A DNA stretch of 40,973 nucleotides from Syntrophobacterales bacterium (lineage in GTDB: Bacteria; Desulfobacterota; Desulfobaccia; Desulfobaccales; 0-14-0-80-60-11): positions 1-40,973 of the forward strand of contig JALNYP010000033.1 of NCBI GenBank assembly GCA_023229795.1. The letters run 5' to 3'. Shown in pieces: positions 17,581-26,769 of this stretch; position 1 is the stretch's first letter; each line of letters opens with the position of its first letter. Made by a program: the position numbers and the translations under genes. The notes beneath the pieces were generated by a model. That model did no database searches and was not told the DNA's origin. It saw nothing but the letters and a program-made list of their open reading frames with translations.

Positions 17581-20500
17581 TTATCTTCCTTTTATGTCAG
17601 GCTTCTTTCTCCAGCCCCACCTGAGGAGCACCAGGAAGATCAAAAACCCTAAAATAAACAGATAGGGAATGGGTGCGGCTGAGAAACCGGATTTGTTGAC
17701 CTCCTGCATTTCGTACCCCTCCACTTTTTTCCCTTTGCCGTCCGGGGACGGTTGGAAATCCTTAACTTGTGAGGCTGGTTGAGGCTTTTGGGCACCCGGA
17801 GAAGCTTGAGAATTCTTGGCTGGCGAAGCCGAGTGCAGATTGCCTGCATCCGGTGACGCGGGCGGACTCCCAGCCTGTGCCGCCGGTTGGGGATTTTTCA
17901 TGGCATCCAGGGCCTGCTTCAATTCTTTCGCCTGATTCTCCAGTCCGGGCACCGACATCAGCACCGCTGAGGTGAAGTCGGTCAGCAAGGGATTATTGCA
18001 GGTGTGATCACAGCAGGCCAGGCCAACCTCTTTGGCGGTGCCGGCATACTCCTTGGACAGGGTTTCAATGACTTTCTTATTAGGCTTCCAGTATCCCTTT
18101 CGCACCGTTTCCAGCATCCGGGCCACCAGGGATTGATAGGCCCACATATTCCCGGCGTTCTTGAACTGCTTTTTGATATCCAGGCCGTTTTTATCCTCAA
18201 CGTAGGTCTCAAACATCTCATTCCACTTGGCCGCGTCCACCGCCTCGGGAACCGTCACCTGCCAGCCCCAGAGATGTTCGATTACCTTATCGATAAACCT
18301 GGCCCCGGCGTACCCCTCCTGCATCATCGCCTTGATCCATTCCGGGTTGAGGTAGCGCGACCGCATCTCTGTTCCCATCACTTTTTCCAGGGTCTCCTGT
18401 TTGGGATGCTGCGGATTGGCCAGGTTGGTGACATAGACCTCCGGGGTTTTGCCATCCAGGGCCCGGATGGTCATAGCTACCCCGCCGAGCTCCTGGAAGA
18501 AATCATCGGTATCCAGGGTGGAAATCAGGTTGCCGGAACGGCTGTGCACCGCCAGCTTCGTGCCTGACAGGGCGGTTTTAAACAGCGTCAGGCTGATATC
18601 CTCAGAATTCGCCTGCTTGTCCCCTTTGCCCTGAATCTTGTCCCCCCAAAACCCCTGCCCATATAAATGACTCATCCGCATAAGATAGACGTCCGTCACC
18701 TGTGTGTCGTGGTCCCAAGTGTTGGATTGGGTGATCACCTTATCAAGATTGGGCCCGTAGGCACCCGGGGGCGTGGTGAAGAGTCTGACTGAAGCCAGCC
18801 TTTCCGCCTGCTCTTTGGCGACGCCTTTTTCCAGGAGCATCTGCCTGGTTCGTAAGATATGGGCCCGAAGCAGGTTGTCGGCTTCAGTTTGCTGTTTGGC
18901 CGACGTCACCGCCTTATCAAGCAGGTCCATGAGATTGGGAAAGAGATCTCGGTAAAGCCCGGACGGCACCATGGTTACATCTATCCTGGGCCGGCCGAGC
19001 TCCTTTCTGGGTATGGCTTCCACCCCGATAACCCGGCCCCGCTCATTTTTTTTAGGCTTTATCCCCATGAGATGCATAATCTGGGTCTCCATCACGCCTT
19101 CATGCCGGATGGTTTCAGTAGCCCAGAGGTTAAAGGTGAGTTTGTCGGGGTACTGTCCGTGTCTGGTCTTGTAGCCTTCGATCAGTTCCTGGGCCAGCTT
19201 AACCCCCATCTCATAGGCCCCGGAGGCGGGAATTCGCGTGGGGTCAAAGGCATAAAAGTTTTTCCCTGTAGGTAACGAACTGGGATTCCTGATGGGGTCG
19301 TTCCCCTGTCCAGCCGGAATGTATTGGCCGGAGAGGGCCGCCATGAAGGAATCCAGCTCCCGGGGACCGGACCGGCGTATCCTGTCTTCCAAATCTGCCA
19401 GCCTGGTTTTTCTTTCCGCTTCGGTTAACCCTTTCTCGATGGAAAGAATAGCCTCGGCAGTGGTTTTGCGGTATTTCTCTGCCGGTGATTTCCCAAAGGT
19501 GTGCAACCCAAAGGGGGTCTGTTTTTCCGCAATATCGTCGAGGTAATCTTGAACCGCTTCGATCTGGGCCTCAGTCTTGATCTCCGCCATCTTGAGGTCG
19601 GTAAGCAAGCCTTGCTTTTTGGCAAGGTCATTGATCTCTTTTAGTTTGGCCCCGGCCAGGGATGGACTCTTTTCCTTGGCAACCTGATAATCGATCAGCA
19701 GGCCGGCAAGGTCTTTCAGCTCTTTATTTAAGCCGGCTTTATCAAAGGGTGGGGTCATGTGGTCGATGATGACCGCCATGCCGCGCCGCTTGGCCTGAAG
19801 CCCTTCCCCCACATCATCGACGGTGTAGGGATAAATGTTGGGCAGGTCCTGGATCAAGACCTCCGGCGGATCTTCCCGGGTAAAACCGACTTCTTTTCCC
19901 GACAGCCATTCATGGGTTCCGTGGGTGCCGATATTGGCAATGGCGTCGGCCTGAAAGCCATTTTTCAGCCAGAGATAAAAGGCGACATATTGATGATGGG
20001 GGGGAATAGTGACGTCATGATAAAGTTTCTTGATATCCTGCTCCCAGCCCCGGGCCGGTTGGACTGTAAACAGGATGTTGCCATATCTCACTGCAGGGAT
20101 GACCAGATATTTCTTGCCGCGCGTATCCTGCCAGATCATGATATTGCTCTGTTCTACCGGCCCCCAGCTTTTTATCATGGCATTTTTCAGGTTCTGCGGC
20201 AGCTGTTCGAACCATTTCTGATAAATCGTCAGCGGAATAAGAACCGGGCCTCTACTGATACTTTTCTGAAGTTTGCCAGGGAAGACTGTTTTCTCTCCCG
20301 TATTCACCAGTCTATCAAGTTCCCCCGGGGCCCAGTTACCGATATTCCGGCCATAATTTTGAATGTCCTGAAAAAGTTTTTCCTTACTGATCTCTTTTCC
20401 CTGGCCCCCTACGCCTGGCCCCCCGATATCATAGCCTGCCGATTTAAGCTTGAGGAGTATTGCCCATAAACTTTCAGGTAACACATTCAGGGTTGTAGCT

Positions 20501-21762
20501 CCGATATTATTTTTACCCGGCGGATAGTTGTAATAGATTAGGGCAATCTTCTTATCTTTATTAGGTTTATCCTGAAGATTGATCCAGGCCTTCACCCTGG
20601 CGGTCAGCCTTTGTATCCGTTCGGGTAGCGCCTGTTCCTCTATGTACTCAAACCCAGTATCCTTATCTATCCTCCTTTCTTTTGACGCAATAACCGTCGG
20701 CTGAATAATCCCGGCCATTTCCGGGTTGCCTACCTGGAATGACCTCTCAAAGATATCCAGACCCACGGGCGACTTCTCCCACGCCTTTTTTGACTGGCCA
20801 TTAAGGGATATGGCATCGATCACGGGAACATTAAGTTTACTCAACAGGGGGACCATGATTTGCGGGTTGATTCCGAGCTTCATGCCCAGGGCGATGACCA
20901 ACCGCACCCGGCTCCCTGGGCGGTCAGGCCCCTGGGCCCCGTCCTGTCCGGGGTTGGGGCCGGTTGGCGGAGAACCATCTCGGCAAAAGAACCTTTCTAT
21001 GATGGTTTCAGGCGGCCCAAACACCGGCAGAACATTAAACCCCGCGCCTTCCAGGCTGCGGCAGATGGCATTCAGGGCCTGGGTCTGACCGGTGCCAAGA
21101 TGGAATTTATAAAAAATCACCCCGATCCAGGGGTTGCCCGCACGATAGGAACTATAGGTCTTTTTATATGCTTCAAAGTCCGATAAAATCTGTTTGCTTT
21201 GGTAATCATAGATGCCTATAGCGGGAATTTTGACGGGCGGATCAAAGGAAACTTCAAATAAAGAGTCCTTCTTAAGGGCATAAAGAATCATGTTCTTAAT
21301 ATTTTGCACCCCGCCTGAGATGAAGTAATCCGCGATTTTGGCGTCGCCCTGAACCCCTAACTTCTGGCTTTCCTTATCAGCACTGCCACTTACACTATAG
21401 ACTTTGCTCCCCCTCTTTATCGCCTGTTCGAGCTCAGGTTTGACGGTCTCGACCAAGTCGTGGCCCATGATCATGATCAAGATGAGATTTGCCTCTCCCA
21501 AAGGAGTCAGGTTTTTCCGGAGGTTCGAATAGATATGAAATTGAACTTTTTCCTTTAAATTCGGATATTCCAGATAAATAGCCTTTGCTGCTTCAACCGC
21601 GGTCTTGGTAGCGGTGTCACCGAGCACCAGGCTAACTTTTACCGGAGCGGCATCAGCAGACCCCAGGAAAAAGCACCACCAGCAGAGCAGACACAGAGAC
21701 AGGGCGAATTTGGTTCGAGGCTGATGAACCTTGCTCTCTGTGGCCTGGTTATTCCGGCACAT
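17581..21762 (-). CDS. Exported, membrane-anchored CobN/HmuS-like chelatase
   Basis: A CobN/BchH-family protein (1393 residues from the ATG at 21762, which has GGAAGGTGG three bases before it; the ATG at 21777 has none). Family members insert or remove metal in tetrapyrroles. Unlike cytosolic CobN it starts with a signal peptide (basic RTKF, hydrophobic core, AxA cleavage near SADA/APVK) and ends with a Pro/Ala/Ser linker (about 1290-1350) and a membrane helix LFILGFLIFLVLLRWGW, so the catalytic body should face the periplasm. The core motif is NIGTHGTHEWLSGK (about 610-623), where CobN has THGTLEFLPGK. The THEWL form resembles HmuS, the CobN-like haem dechelatase of Bacteroidota hmu operons. 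It follows DUF2162, ExbB-like and DUF2149 genes behind a cobalamin riboswitch. Substrate and direction (removal or insertion; cobalt or iron) are inferred, not shown. Confidence 0.9.
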   Translation of the reverse strand: MCRNNQATESKVHQPRTKFALSLCLLCWWCFFLGSADAAPVKVSLVLGDTATKTAVEAAKAIYLEYPNLKEKVQFHIYSNLRKNLTPLGEANLILIMIMGHDLVETVKPELEQAIKRGSKVYSVSGSADKESQKLGVQGDAKIADYFISGGVQNIKNMILYALKKDSLFEVSFDPPVKIPAIGIYDYQSKQILSDFEAYKKTYSSYRAGNPWIGVIFYKFHLGTGQTQALNAICRSLEGAGFNVLPVFGPPETIIERFFCRDGSPPTGPNPGQDGAQGPDRPGSRVRLVIALGMKLGINPQIMVPLLSKLNVPVIDAISLNGQSKKAWEKSPVGLDIFERSFQVGNPEMAGIIQPTVIASKERRIDKDTGFEYIEEQALPERIQRLTARVKAWINLQDKPNKDKKIALIYYNYPPGKNNIGATTLNVLPESLWAILLKLKSAGYDIGGPGVGGQGKEISKEKLFQDIQNYGRNIGNWAPGELDRLVNTGEKTVFPGKLQKSISRGPVLIPLTIYQKWFEQLPQNLKNAMIKSWGPVEQSNIMIWQDTRGKKYLVIPAVRYGNILFTVQPARGWEQDIKKLYHDVTIPPHHQYVAFYLWLKNGFQADAIANIGTHGTHEWLSGKEVGFTREDPPEVLIQDLPNIYPYTVDDVGEGLQAKRRGMAVIIDHMTPPFDKAGLNKELKDLAGLLIDYQVAKEKSPSLAGAKLKEINDLAKKQGLLTDLKMAEIKTEAQIEAVQDYLDDIAEKQTPFGLHTFGKSPAEKYRKTTAEAILSIEKGLTEAERKTRLADLEDRIRRSGPRELDSFMAALSGQYIPAGQGNDPIRNPSSLPTGKNFYAFDPTRIPASGAYEMGVKLAQELIEGYKTRHGQYPDKLTFNLWATETIRHEGVMETQIMHLMGIKPKKNERGRVIGVEAIPRKELGRPRIDVTMVPSGLYRDLFPNLMDLLDKAVTSAKQQTEADNLLRAHILRTRQMLLEKGVAKEQAERLASVRLFTTPPGAYGPNLDKVITQSNTWDHDTQVTDVYLMRMSHLYGQGFWGDKIQGKGDKQANSEDISLTLFKTALSGTKLAVHSRSGNLISTLDTDDFFQELGGVAMTIRALDGKTPEVYVTNLANPQHPKQETLEKVMGTEMRSRYLNPEWIKAMMQEGYAGARFIDKVIEHLWGWQVTVPEAVDAAKWNEMFETYVEDKNGLDIKKQFKNAGNMWAYQSLVARMLETVRKGYWKPNKKVIETLSKEYAGTAKEVGLACCDHTCNNPLLTDFTSAVLMSVPGLENQAKELKQALDAMKNPQPAAQAGSPPASPDAGNLHSASPAKNSQASPGAQKPQPASQVKDFQPSPDGKGKKVEGYEMQEVNKSGFSAAPIPYLFILGFLIFLVLLRWGWRKKPDIKGR

Positions 21763-22087
21763 ACACCACCTTCCCATCTTTAAGCTGATAGGCCGTTCCC
21801 AGTCTGACTCCTTCGCCGCTCAACTTTTTGTCCGTCACCTTTTTAACTTTAATTTCCTTGCCGATCTTGGTGATGATCTCCATCTGGCCGTCGGCATTCT
21901 TTTTGGTAATGGTCACCTCGGACTTAGGATTCACCAGGTCCAGCAGGTTATACGCCATAAACAGGGCGATCATCATGCTGACAATAAAGACCACACTGGC
22001 GTCAAACAGGTTGGCCACCCCGGAGATGGGGTCCTCCAGGGGTTCATCGTATCGGTCAAACCGCCGCCGTCTTTTCAAAAAACTCAT
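21749..22087 (-). CDS. DUF2149 protein, ExbD-like partner
   Basis: A 112-residue protein with a basic cytoplasmic start (LKRRRRFDRYDE), one membrane helix (LFDASVVFIVSMMIALFMAY, about 28-47) and a periplasmic tail. It matches the DUF2149 family found next to CobN-like and ExbB-like genes. The Asp at the start of the helix resembles the proton-carrying Asp of ExbD/TolR/MotB, so it probably pairs with the ExbB-like protein; that role is inference. GGAGGAAG precedes the ATG at 22087. The gene overlaps exbB-like by 32 bases and the chelatase gene by 14. Confidence 0.8.
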   Translation of the reverse strand: MSFLKRRRRFDRYDEPLEDPISGVANLFDASVVFIVSMMIALFMAYNLLDLVNPKSEVTITKKNADGQMEIITKIGKEIKVKKVTDKKLSGEGVRLGTAYQLKDGKVVYVPE

Positions 22088-22661
22088 CTTCCTCCCCCGC
22101 CATGATATTCGGCCTTGGGGCTGTGGCTTTCCTGAGCCGCAATTCCGTCAGATATTCCATCTCCCGCATGTCGGCCCGCACCCATTTTTCTCTCACCAGC
22201 GACATCAGATAGGCGGCCACGCCGCAGGCCAGACCGACGACCGTGGCGGTAAAGGCCGTCACCATGCTCCCGGCCATTTTCGGCATATCCCCCTGGGCCA
22301 GGGCCGCCAGGGAGATACCCATGGGGATCAAGGTCCCCATCAATCCGACGGCCGGACCGACCCGAATGGCAAACCTGATCTTATCCAGGCCCTTAATAAG
22401 CTCCAGTTCAGCCTCCTGCAGACGCTTTTCCAGCTCCAGATCAAGGTTGGCCGACGTGGCCAAGGCCTCGGAGTCCAGCATGCTTTGATAGCGCTGCAAC
22501 CCGGCCGACCGCCCCTGCCGCCGGTCAATATATTCCCGCAGAAAACCGCCGGCGGAAATCACGATCCAAAAGGTGAGAAGAATAAGCCCCACCACCACCG
22601 GATAAAACAGGGCCGAGGCGATGACATAGAGAAACGTTTCAAGACCTGCCAGGAAATTCAT
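22056..22661 (-). CDS. MotA/TolQ/ExbB-like proton channel
   Basis: A 201-residue protein with a helix near residues 12-38, a cytoplasmic segment, and a conserved pair of helices beginning at GPAVGLMGTLIPMGISLAAL and MVTAFTATVVGLACGVAAYL. That is the TolQ/ExbB core. In this cluster it is distinct from the exbB at 16.5 kb and most likely energises the exported chelatase together with DUF2149, as HmuU-type proteins are thought to do in hmu operons. It overlaps DUF2162 by four bases (ATGA). Confidence 0.87.
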   Translation of the reverse strand: MNFLAGLETFLYVIASALFYPVVVGLILLTFWIVISAGGFLREYIDRRQGRSAGLQRYQSMLDSEALATSANLDLELEKRLQEAELELIKGLDKIRFAIRVGPAVGLMGTLIPMGISLAALAQGDMPKMAGSMVTAFTATVVGLACGVAAYLMSLVREKWVRADMREMEYLTELRLRKATAPRPNIMAGEEDEFFEKTAAV

Positions 22662-23425
22662 TCGCCTACCTCGCGTCGCCTATTTACCAGGAAGCCAACC
22701 AATAAAGCCGCCAACAGCAGCAAAAATACCCCGATATGGTCACTCAGGGCCATGCCACTGCCTTCGGTGATGAATGATTGATAAATGCTTTTGGCCGCCT
22801 CAATATGGGCTGGAAGAAAAAGAGAAGTCAGAAAATACAGGCCGATGGCTATCATACTTAAACCAAGGCCGATCCTTTGATTTAACCGGGTTGATTTCAG
22901 AGTGAAGAGTTTGATGAACAGGTAAATCAGCAGCGACAGGATTATGAAAGTCGCGCCCAATCCCAATCCCACCACCCAGGCCGGCAACTTGATCACCTGT
23001 AAGGCCGCCCAGGTGGAAAAGGTTATGGCCGTCAGGCAGACCGGGCAGGGCAGCAGGAGGAACAGGGCCGGTCGATGGGCCGCCCGGGTGGCAGCCGGGG
23101 CGGTTGGTTGGCGGCGGCCGGAGTGAACCCCGCACCCCGAATCCGGCCCTGCCAGGTGGCGGATGAGGTAGAGGCCCCAGACCATCATGCCCAAGGCCAT
23201 GACGATATGGACATATGGGCCTTTTCTCACCACCGGTTCCAGGATTTTGATCAAACTTTCGCAACACCCCGCCGCCAGGAGAAAAATACCCAGATACAGC
23301 AAGAGGGTCAGGACCAGGCCCCGCCAGCCCACCTGGCCCAGGCCAAGTCCAAAGCCGACCTTAACCACAAAAATGCTCAGGGTGAACAGCATACCGCCGA
23401 TCCACAAAAGCAGGTTTACATCCAT
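22658..23425 (-). CDS. DUF2162 putative transporter
   Basis: A 255-residue integral membrane protein with about seven hydrophobic helices. It carries LLPCPVCLTAI (about 125-135), a Cys-Pro-x-Cys motif typical of DUF2162. A Cys pair in AGCCESL (about 53-56) and Cys/His residues before the CPVC loop could bind metal. The family is found with CobN-like and ExbB-like genes in archaea and anaerobic bacteria; its substrate is not established. AGGA lies upstream of the ATG at 23425. It is the first gene after a cobalamin riboswitch and heads the exported-chelatase operon. Confidence 0.82.
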   Translation of the reverse strand: MDVNLLLWIGGMLFTLSIFVVKVGFGLGLGQVGWRGLVLTLLLYLGIFLLAAGCCESLIKILEPVVRKGPYVHIVMALGMMVWGLYLIRHLAGPDSGCGVHSGRRQPTAPAATRAAHRPALFLLLPCPVCLTAITFSTWAALQVIKLPAWVVGLGLGATFIILSLLIYLFIKLFTLKSTRLNQRIGLGLSMIAIGLYFLTSLFLPAHIEAAKSIYQSFITEGSGMALSDHIGVFLLLLAALLVGFLVNRRREVGE

Positions 23426-23458
23426 CGCTTATCCTTCGTGCATGTGAAGCTTTCAGGC

Positions 23459-23492
23459 AAAAAAAAACCCTGAGTCCAAGAATGGACCCAAG
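23459..23492 (-). terminator. Expression-platform terminator of cobalamin riboswitch 1
   Basis: CCTTGGGTCC pairs with GGACTCAGGG across a five-base loop (one G-U or two), followed by nine Ts. It is located between the aptamer and the DUF2162 ribosome site, consistent with transcriptional control by B12. Confidence 0.9.
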
Positions 23493-23596
23493 GATTGCAC
23501 CCAGTTTGCTTTGTCCTTAGGAGAGGCTGCGAAGGTTTGCCATCACTTCGGCAGCCGCGCTATCCCCAATCACACGTTGGGAAATAACCGCTGACT

Positions 23597-23757
23597 TACA
23601 GGCAGGTCTTCTGATTCCCGGATCCACCTACTCCCTGCGCCTTCCCATCCGGCTTCAACAGGACAGTGGCATCTCGCAGGTTTCGTCCCCGGTTACAGCG
23701 GCGGGACCATGCCGGACTTGCACCGGCTTCCCTTTTAAGCCCCGAAGGGCGCCTGTA
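23597..23757 (-). promoter_or_regulatory. Cobalamin riboswitch 1
   Basis: The minus strand shows the full aptamer signature: P1 arms TACAGGC (23757-23751 with 23603-23597), GGGAAGCCGGTGCAAGTCCGG, GGTCCCGCCGCTGTAA, GCCACTG, GGGAAGGCGCAGG and the closing GAAGACCTGCC. A P13-type hairpin (CCCAA...TTGGG) follows before the terminator. It should repress the DUF2162-ExbB-DUF2149-chelatase operon when cobalamin is plentiful. Confidence 0.97.
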
Positions 23758-23778
23758 ATATGTTTTTATTGCTAAGTT

Positions 23779-23807
23779 ACCTTAGAATTCACCTCCATAT
23801 CTGTCAA
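23779..23807 (-). promoter_or_regulatory. Promoter of cobalamin riboswitch 1 transcript
   Basis: TTGACA (23807-23802) and TAAGGT (23784-23779), 17-base spacer. The -10 is weak but the position, about 20 bases before the aptamer, fits. Confidence 0.55.
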
Positions 23808-23917
23808 GGAAAAAAGATTGGGTCCGCTTTTGGCTCTCATCTCGGCATCGTTTCCTCCACCCGGGCCACCGGTAAAGACGGTAGAGTCTGCCGGCCATCA
23901 GATGCCTGCCGTCCTGG

Positions 23918-26263
23918 TCAATATTTCAGAGTCACCTGGGTCCACACCATTCGGCCAGGCTGGACATTATAGTAAAAGTATTGCCGATTGAGGATGTTAT
24001 CCACTGCGAAGGATAAGTCCACATACTTCACCGGGGTGTAAATTATCTTGGAATTCAAGGTAAAAAAAGGATCATAAGAACCGGGAACGTTATTGACCCC
24101 GTCGCCGTTGTCGTCCCGGCTATTTATTTTACTGACATAGCGTCCCGAAAGGCTAGCCAGGATTTTCCAGTAGCTAAACGTGAACCCGAAGTTATACTGC
24201 TGCCGGGGTGTCATGGTGATCTTTTTGCCCACCGACGCCGGATTATACGGATTGTCAGTGATCCGGGCATTCACCAGGGTGGTATTGCCGAACACCCCCA
24301 ACCAGGAGCAGAGTTTCTGGTTGAGTTCCAATTCCACTCCTTCAATCGTGGCCTTGGCGGCGTTCTCTGTGAGCACGGTCTTGCCGGTCGGGTCGGCAGG
24401 GTCGGTCACCGAGTAAATCAAATCATTCACATAATTCGCAAAATAGGTGGCGGTAAAGACGGTCCCCTTAAAAGGCTTCAGGGTGGTGCCGACCTCCCAA
24501 GAGAGGGTGGTCTCCGGGTTGAGATTGGGATTGCCCTTATACATGACCCCGGATGAGGTTTGCCAGGTGTTGTACAGTTCATAGATGGTGGGGGCCCGGA
24601 AGGCGGTGCCCAACGAGGCCCGCCAGGCCATCCACTCCCAGGGGCGCCACAGAAAGGCGACCTTGGGACTGACCGCGATTTGGCTCCGGCTGGGAAAGTT
24701 GACCACGGGGGCTCCGGCGGTTGACATATAAGCGCCGCCATAGGTTTCCCAGCAATCCAGCCGCACCCCCGCCACGGTATTGAATTTGGGATGCCAGGCG
24801 ATTTCGTCCTGGAGGAAGATCCCGACATTCCGGTCCCGGCCCCCGGACATACGGTTCAAGGTGTTCTGGACCTCCGGATTCCGCCAGTTGTCGAGGTTGT
24901 TTTGCTGGCTGCTCCCACTCCCGGTATTGTACGACATACCGCCGACCAGCTGATGTTTGTTGCCGATGGCCTGGTCCACCTGCATCTCCGCTACCCAATT
25001 CCGGCTGGGACTGTTGGTCAAAGTCCCCGGACCGCCGCCAAAGGTAGTCAGGGAACTGGAGGAACCGGGCGTGGTGCCCCAGTTTTCCGGCTGGTTCAGC
25101 AGGCTGGCGTGGAACTTGAGATTCGTGGTATCGGTGAGCTTGTTCTCGGACGTGAGGTTGTAAATTTGCGTGCGCTGCCGCCCGTTGCCGGTTAAGAAAG
25201 CGCCTTCCTGGAGACCGCTGAACTTCGCAGTGGTTCCGGCCAATCCGACCGTGCCTCGCCATACTTTGGCGCCGGTGGTCGTATTATTGAGATACGAATT
25301 GAAAATGTCATAGCCATAGTTGGAATAACCATCCAGAACGCTGAAGGTGACTTTTTGGCCCGGAGCGATATCCCAGCTCATTTTGCCGTTGATACTGTAA
25401 CTAGTCCAGTAATTATCACCGGTATTCCCAATAATGTTGGTGGGGGAGCCGGTGGGGCTCGAAGTGGGGATCCAGCCCGCCACCTTGGCGGCGGCAGCCC
25501 CGGTGCTGGCCATTTTGGTTACCAGGTTGGGAGCATAACCGCTGGTGAGGCGATAATTGAATCCCCCTTGGAGGCTCACTTTATTCCAAAGACGGTCCCC
25601 CGCCCCCAAGTAGTAGGTCCAGGTGTCATAGGTGCCGTAACCGCCTTGAGCCAGCATTTCCAGTTTTTGCGCAGTCTTGGTGATGATATTGATGACCCCG
25701 CCCATGGCGCTGCCGCCATACAGGGCGGAGAACGGCCCCCGGATCACCTCGATCCGCTCAATATTCTCCACCGGCAGGCTAATCCAGGACGCGGAATTGG
25801 CATAGGCAGTGGAGATATTTTGACCATCCAGCAAGACCAGGGTGCGTTTTTGGGTACTCGCCGGAAAACCCCGGAGATTTACATTGGTCATGCTATCCCC
25901 CCAGATGTTGATGTGAGAGTCGTAGGCCCCGGGGACCTGGGCCAGGGCCTCATCCACCGTCTGGATATTCTGTCTTTTAATGTCCTCTTTGGTGATGATG
26001 GTAATGCTGGCCGGGACATCGTCGGGATTGCGTTCGGTCTTGGTGGCCGTCACCACGATCTTCTCCAGGGCCTCCGGCTTCTCCTTGGCAGCCGGGGCAG
26101 GAGCCGGAGGTTCCGCCCTTTGGCCGTCTTCCGGAGCTACCACGGTCACCTTGTCCTCTGCTTGGGTGTCTTTTTGAGCCAACTCCAGTCCCCAAACGGG
26201 GAAGACACCGACTAAAGCCAATAGGAGGAAGAAACAGCCGGAAGAGAGGGCTTGTTTTCTCAA
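23918..26263 (-). CDS. TonB-dependent outer-membrane receptor 1 (BtuB-like)
   Basis: A 781-residue receptor. It has a signal peptide (about 1-28), an acidic/Pro-Ala linker with VTVVAPEDGQ, a TonB-box-like EKIVVTATKTER (about 68-79), a plug domain with DVPASITIITKEDI, IERIEVIRGPFSALYGG and GGVINIITK, and a 22-strand barrel ending in VTLKY with the terminal aromatic. It imports a large scarce ligand, most likely a corrinoid or metal tetrapyrrole given the cobalamin riboswitch upstream. The start is TTG at 26263, with GAGGAGGG upstream, overlapping the stop of the 104-residue gene by four bases. It is a close paralogue of the receptor at 37-39.5 kb. Confidence 0.93.
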   Translation of the reverse strand: MRKQALSSGCFFLLLALVGVFPVWGLELAQKDTQAEDKVTVVAPEDGQRAEPPAPAPAAKEKPEALEKIVVTATKTERNPDDVPASITIITKEDIKRQNIQTVDEALAQVPGAYDSHINIWGDSMTNVNLRGFPASTQKRTLVLLDGQNISTAYANSASWISLPVENIERIEVIRGPFSALYGGSAMGGVINIITKTAQKLEMLAQGGYGTYDTWTYYLGAGDRLWNKVSLQGGFNYRLTSGYAPNLVTKMASTGAAAAKVAGWIPTSSPTGSPTNIIGNTGDNYWTSYSINGKMSWDIAPGQKVTFSVLDGYSNYGYDIFNSYLNNTTTGAKVWRGTVGLAGTTAKFSGLQEGAFLTGNGRQRTQIYNLTSENKLTDTTNLKFHASLLNQPENWGTTPGSSSSLTTFGGGPGTLTNSPSRNWVAEMQVDQAIGNKHQLVGGMSYNTGSGSSQQNNLDNWRNPEVQNTLNRMSGGRDRNVGIFLQDEIAWHPKFNTVAGVRLDCWETYGGAYMSTAGAPVVNFPSRSQIAVSPKVAFLWRPWEWMAWRASLGTAFRAPTIYELYNTWQTSSGVMYKGNPNLNPETTLSWEVGTTLKPFKGTVFTATYFANYVNDLIYSVTDPADPTGKTVLTENAAKATIEGVELELNQKLCSWLGVFGNTTLVNARITDNPYNPASVGKKITMTPRQQYNFGFTFSYWKILASLSGRYVSKINSRDDNGDGVNNVPGSYDPFFTLNSKIIYTPVKYVDLSFAVDNILNRQYFYYNVQPGRMVWTQVTLKY

Positions 26264-26574
26264 TGGAGAACCCTCCTCTGCGAACCAGCGCCGGCAAGGT
26301 CTTCCGTCACCCGAGTTATCCCGGTGAGACGCACCAGGGGATAGAGGGGGCGCAGGCGGTCTTGCTCCGCCTGGGTAACCAGGAGGTGGATCGGTTCACA
26401 TCCCCTGGCCAGCAGGAAGTGCCAGGCGTCATCCAGTTCCAGGATGCCTGGCTGGGAGACCACGATTTCCAGTGGGGCTCCCGATTGACTTAACTCCTGA
26501 TAGTGGGTCGCAGGTATCACGCCCTCCGGCGGTTCCCCGCCGCCCAGCAAATAAACGATAATCCCTTGTGTCAT
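26260..26574 (-). CDS. Unrecognised 104-residue protein before receptor 1
   Basis: From ATG 26574 (GGAGG five bases upstream; a tandem ATG at 26577 is possible) the product is 104 residues. It starts with IIVYLLGGGEPPEGVIP and has alternating strands and helices, including APLEIVVSQPGILELDDAWH. This suggests a small alpha/beta fold. It has no signal peptide, so it is probably cytoplasmic. It is the first gene after cobalamin riboswitch 2 and is coupled to the TonB receptor by a TTGA overlap, so it should be B12-regulated. I do not recognise a family. Confidence 0.65.
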   Translation of the reverse strand: MTQGIIVYLLGGGEPPEGVIPATHYQELSQSGAPLEIVVSQPGILELDDAWHFLLARGCEPIHLLVTQAEQDRLRPLYPLVRLTGITRVTEDLAGAGSQRRVLH

Positions 26575-26636
26575 CATGCCCTCCACGAAAATGAGATAGG
26601 GGGAAGCCACTCCCCAGAGGCATGATCCACCCGGAC

Positions 26637-26671
26637 AAAAAAAATCCTTGAGCCCGTGCGGACCCAAGGAT
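26637..26671 (-). terminator. Expression-platform terminator of cobalamin riboswitch 2
   Basis: ATCCTTGGGTCC pairs with GGGCTCAAGGAT, followed by eight Ts. The sequence before and in the 5' arm (CTGGGTGCAATCCTTGGGTCC) is the same as in riboswitch 1. Confidence 0.9.
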
Positions 26672-26769
26672 TGCACCCAGTTTACTTGATCCCTGGCTTA
26701 GCTGCGGCAATTTGCCATCCTGCCACAGCCACTACTGCCCCAATGCCTCGTTGGGAAAGCAGCTCAGCT

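Noticed and set aside
25355..26215. 286-codon open frame on the plus strand
   Set aside because: Shadow of the receptor 1 N-terminal region; no ribosome site or domain.
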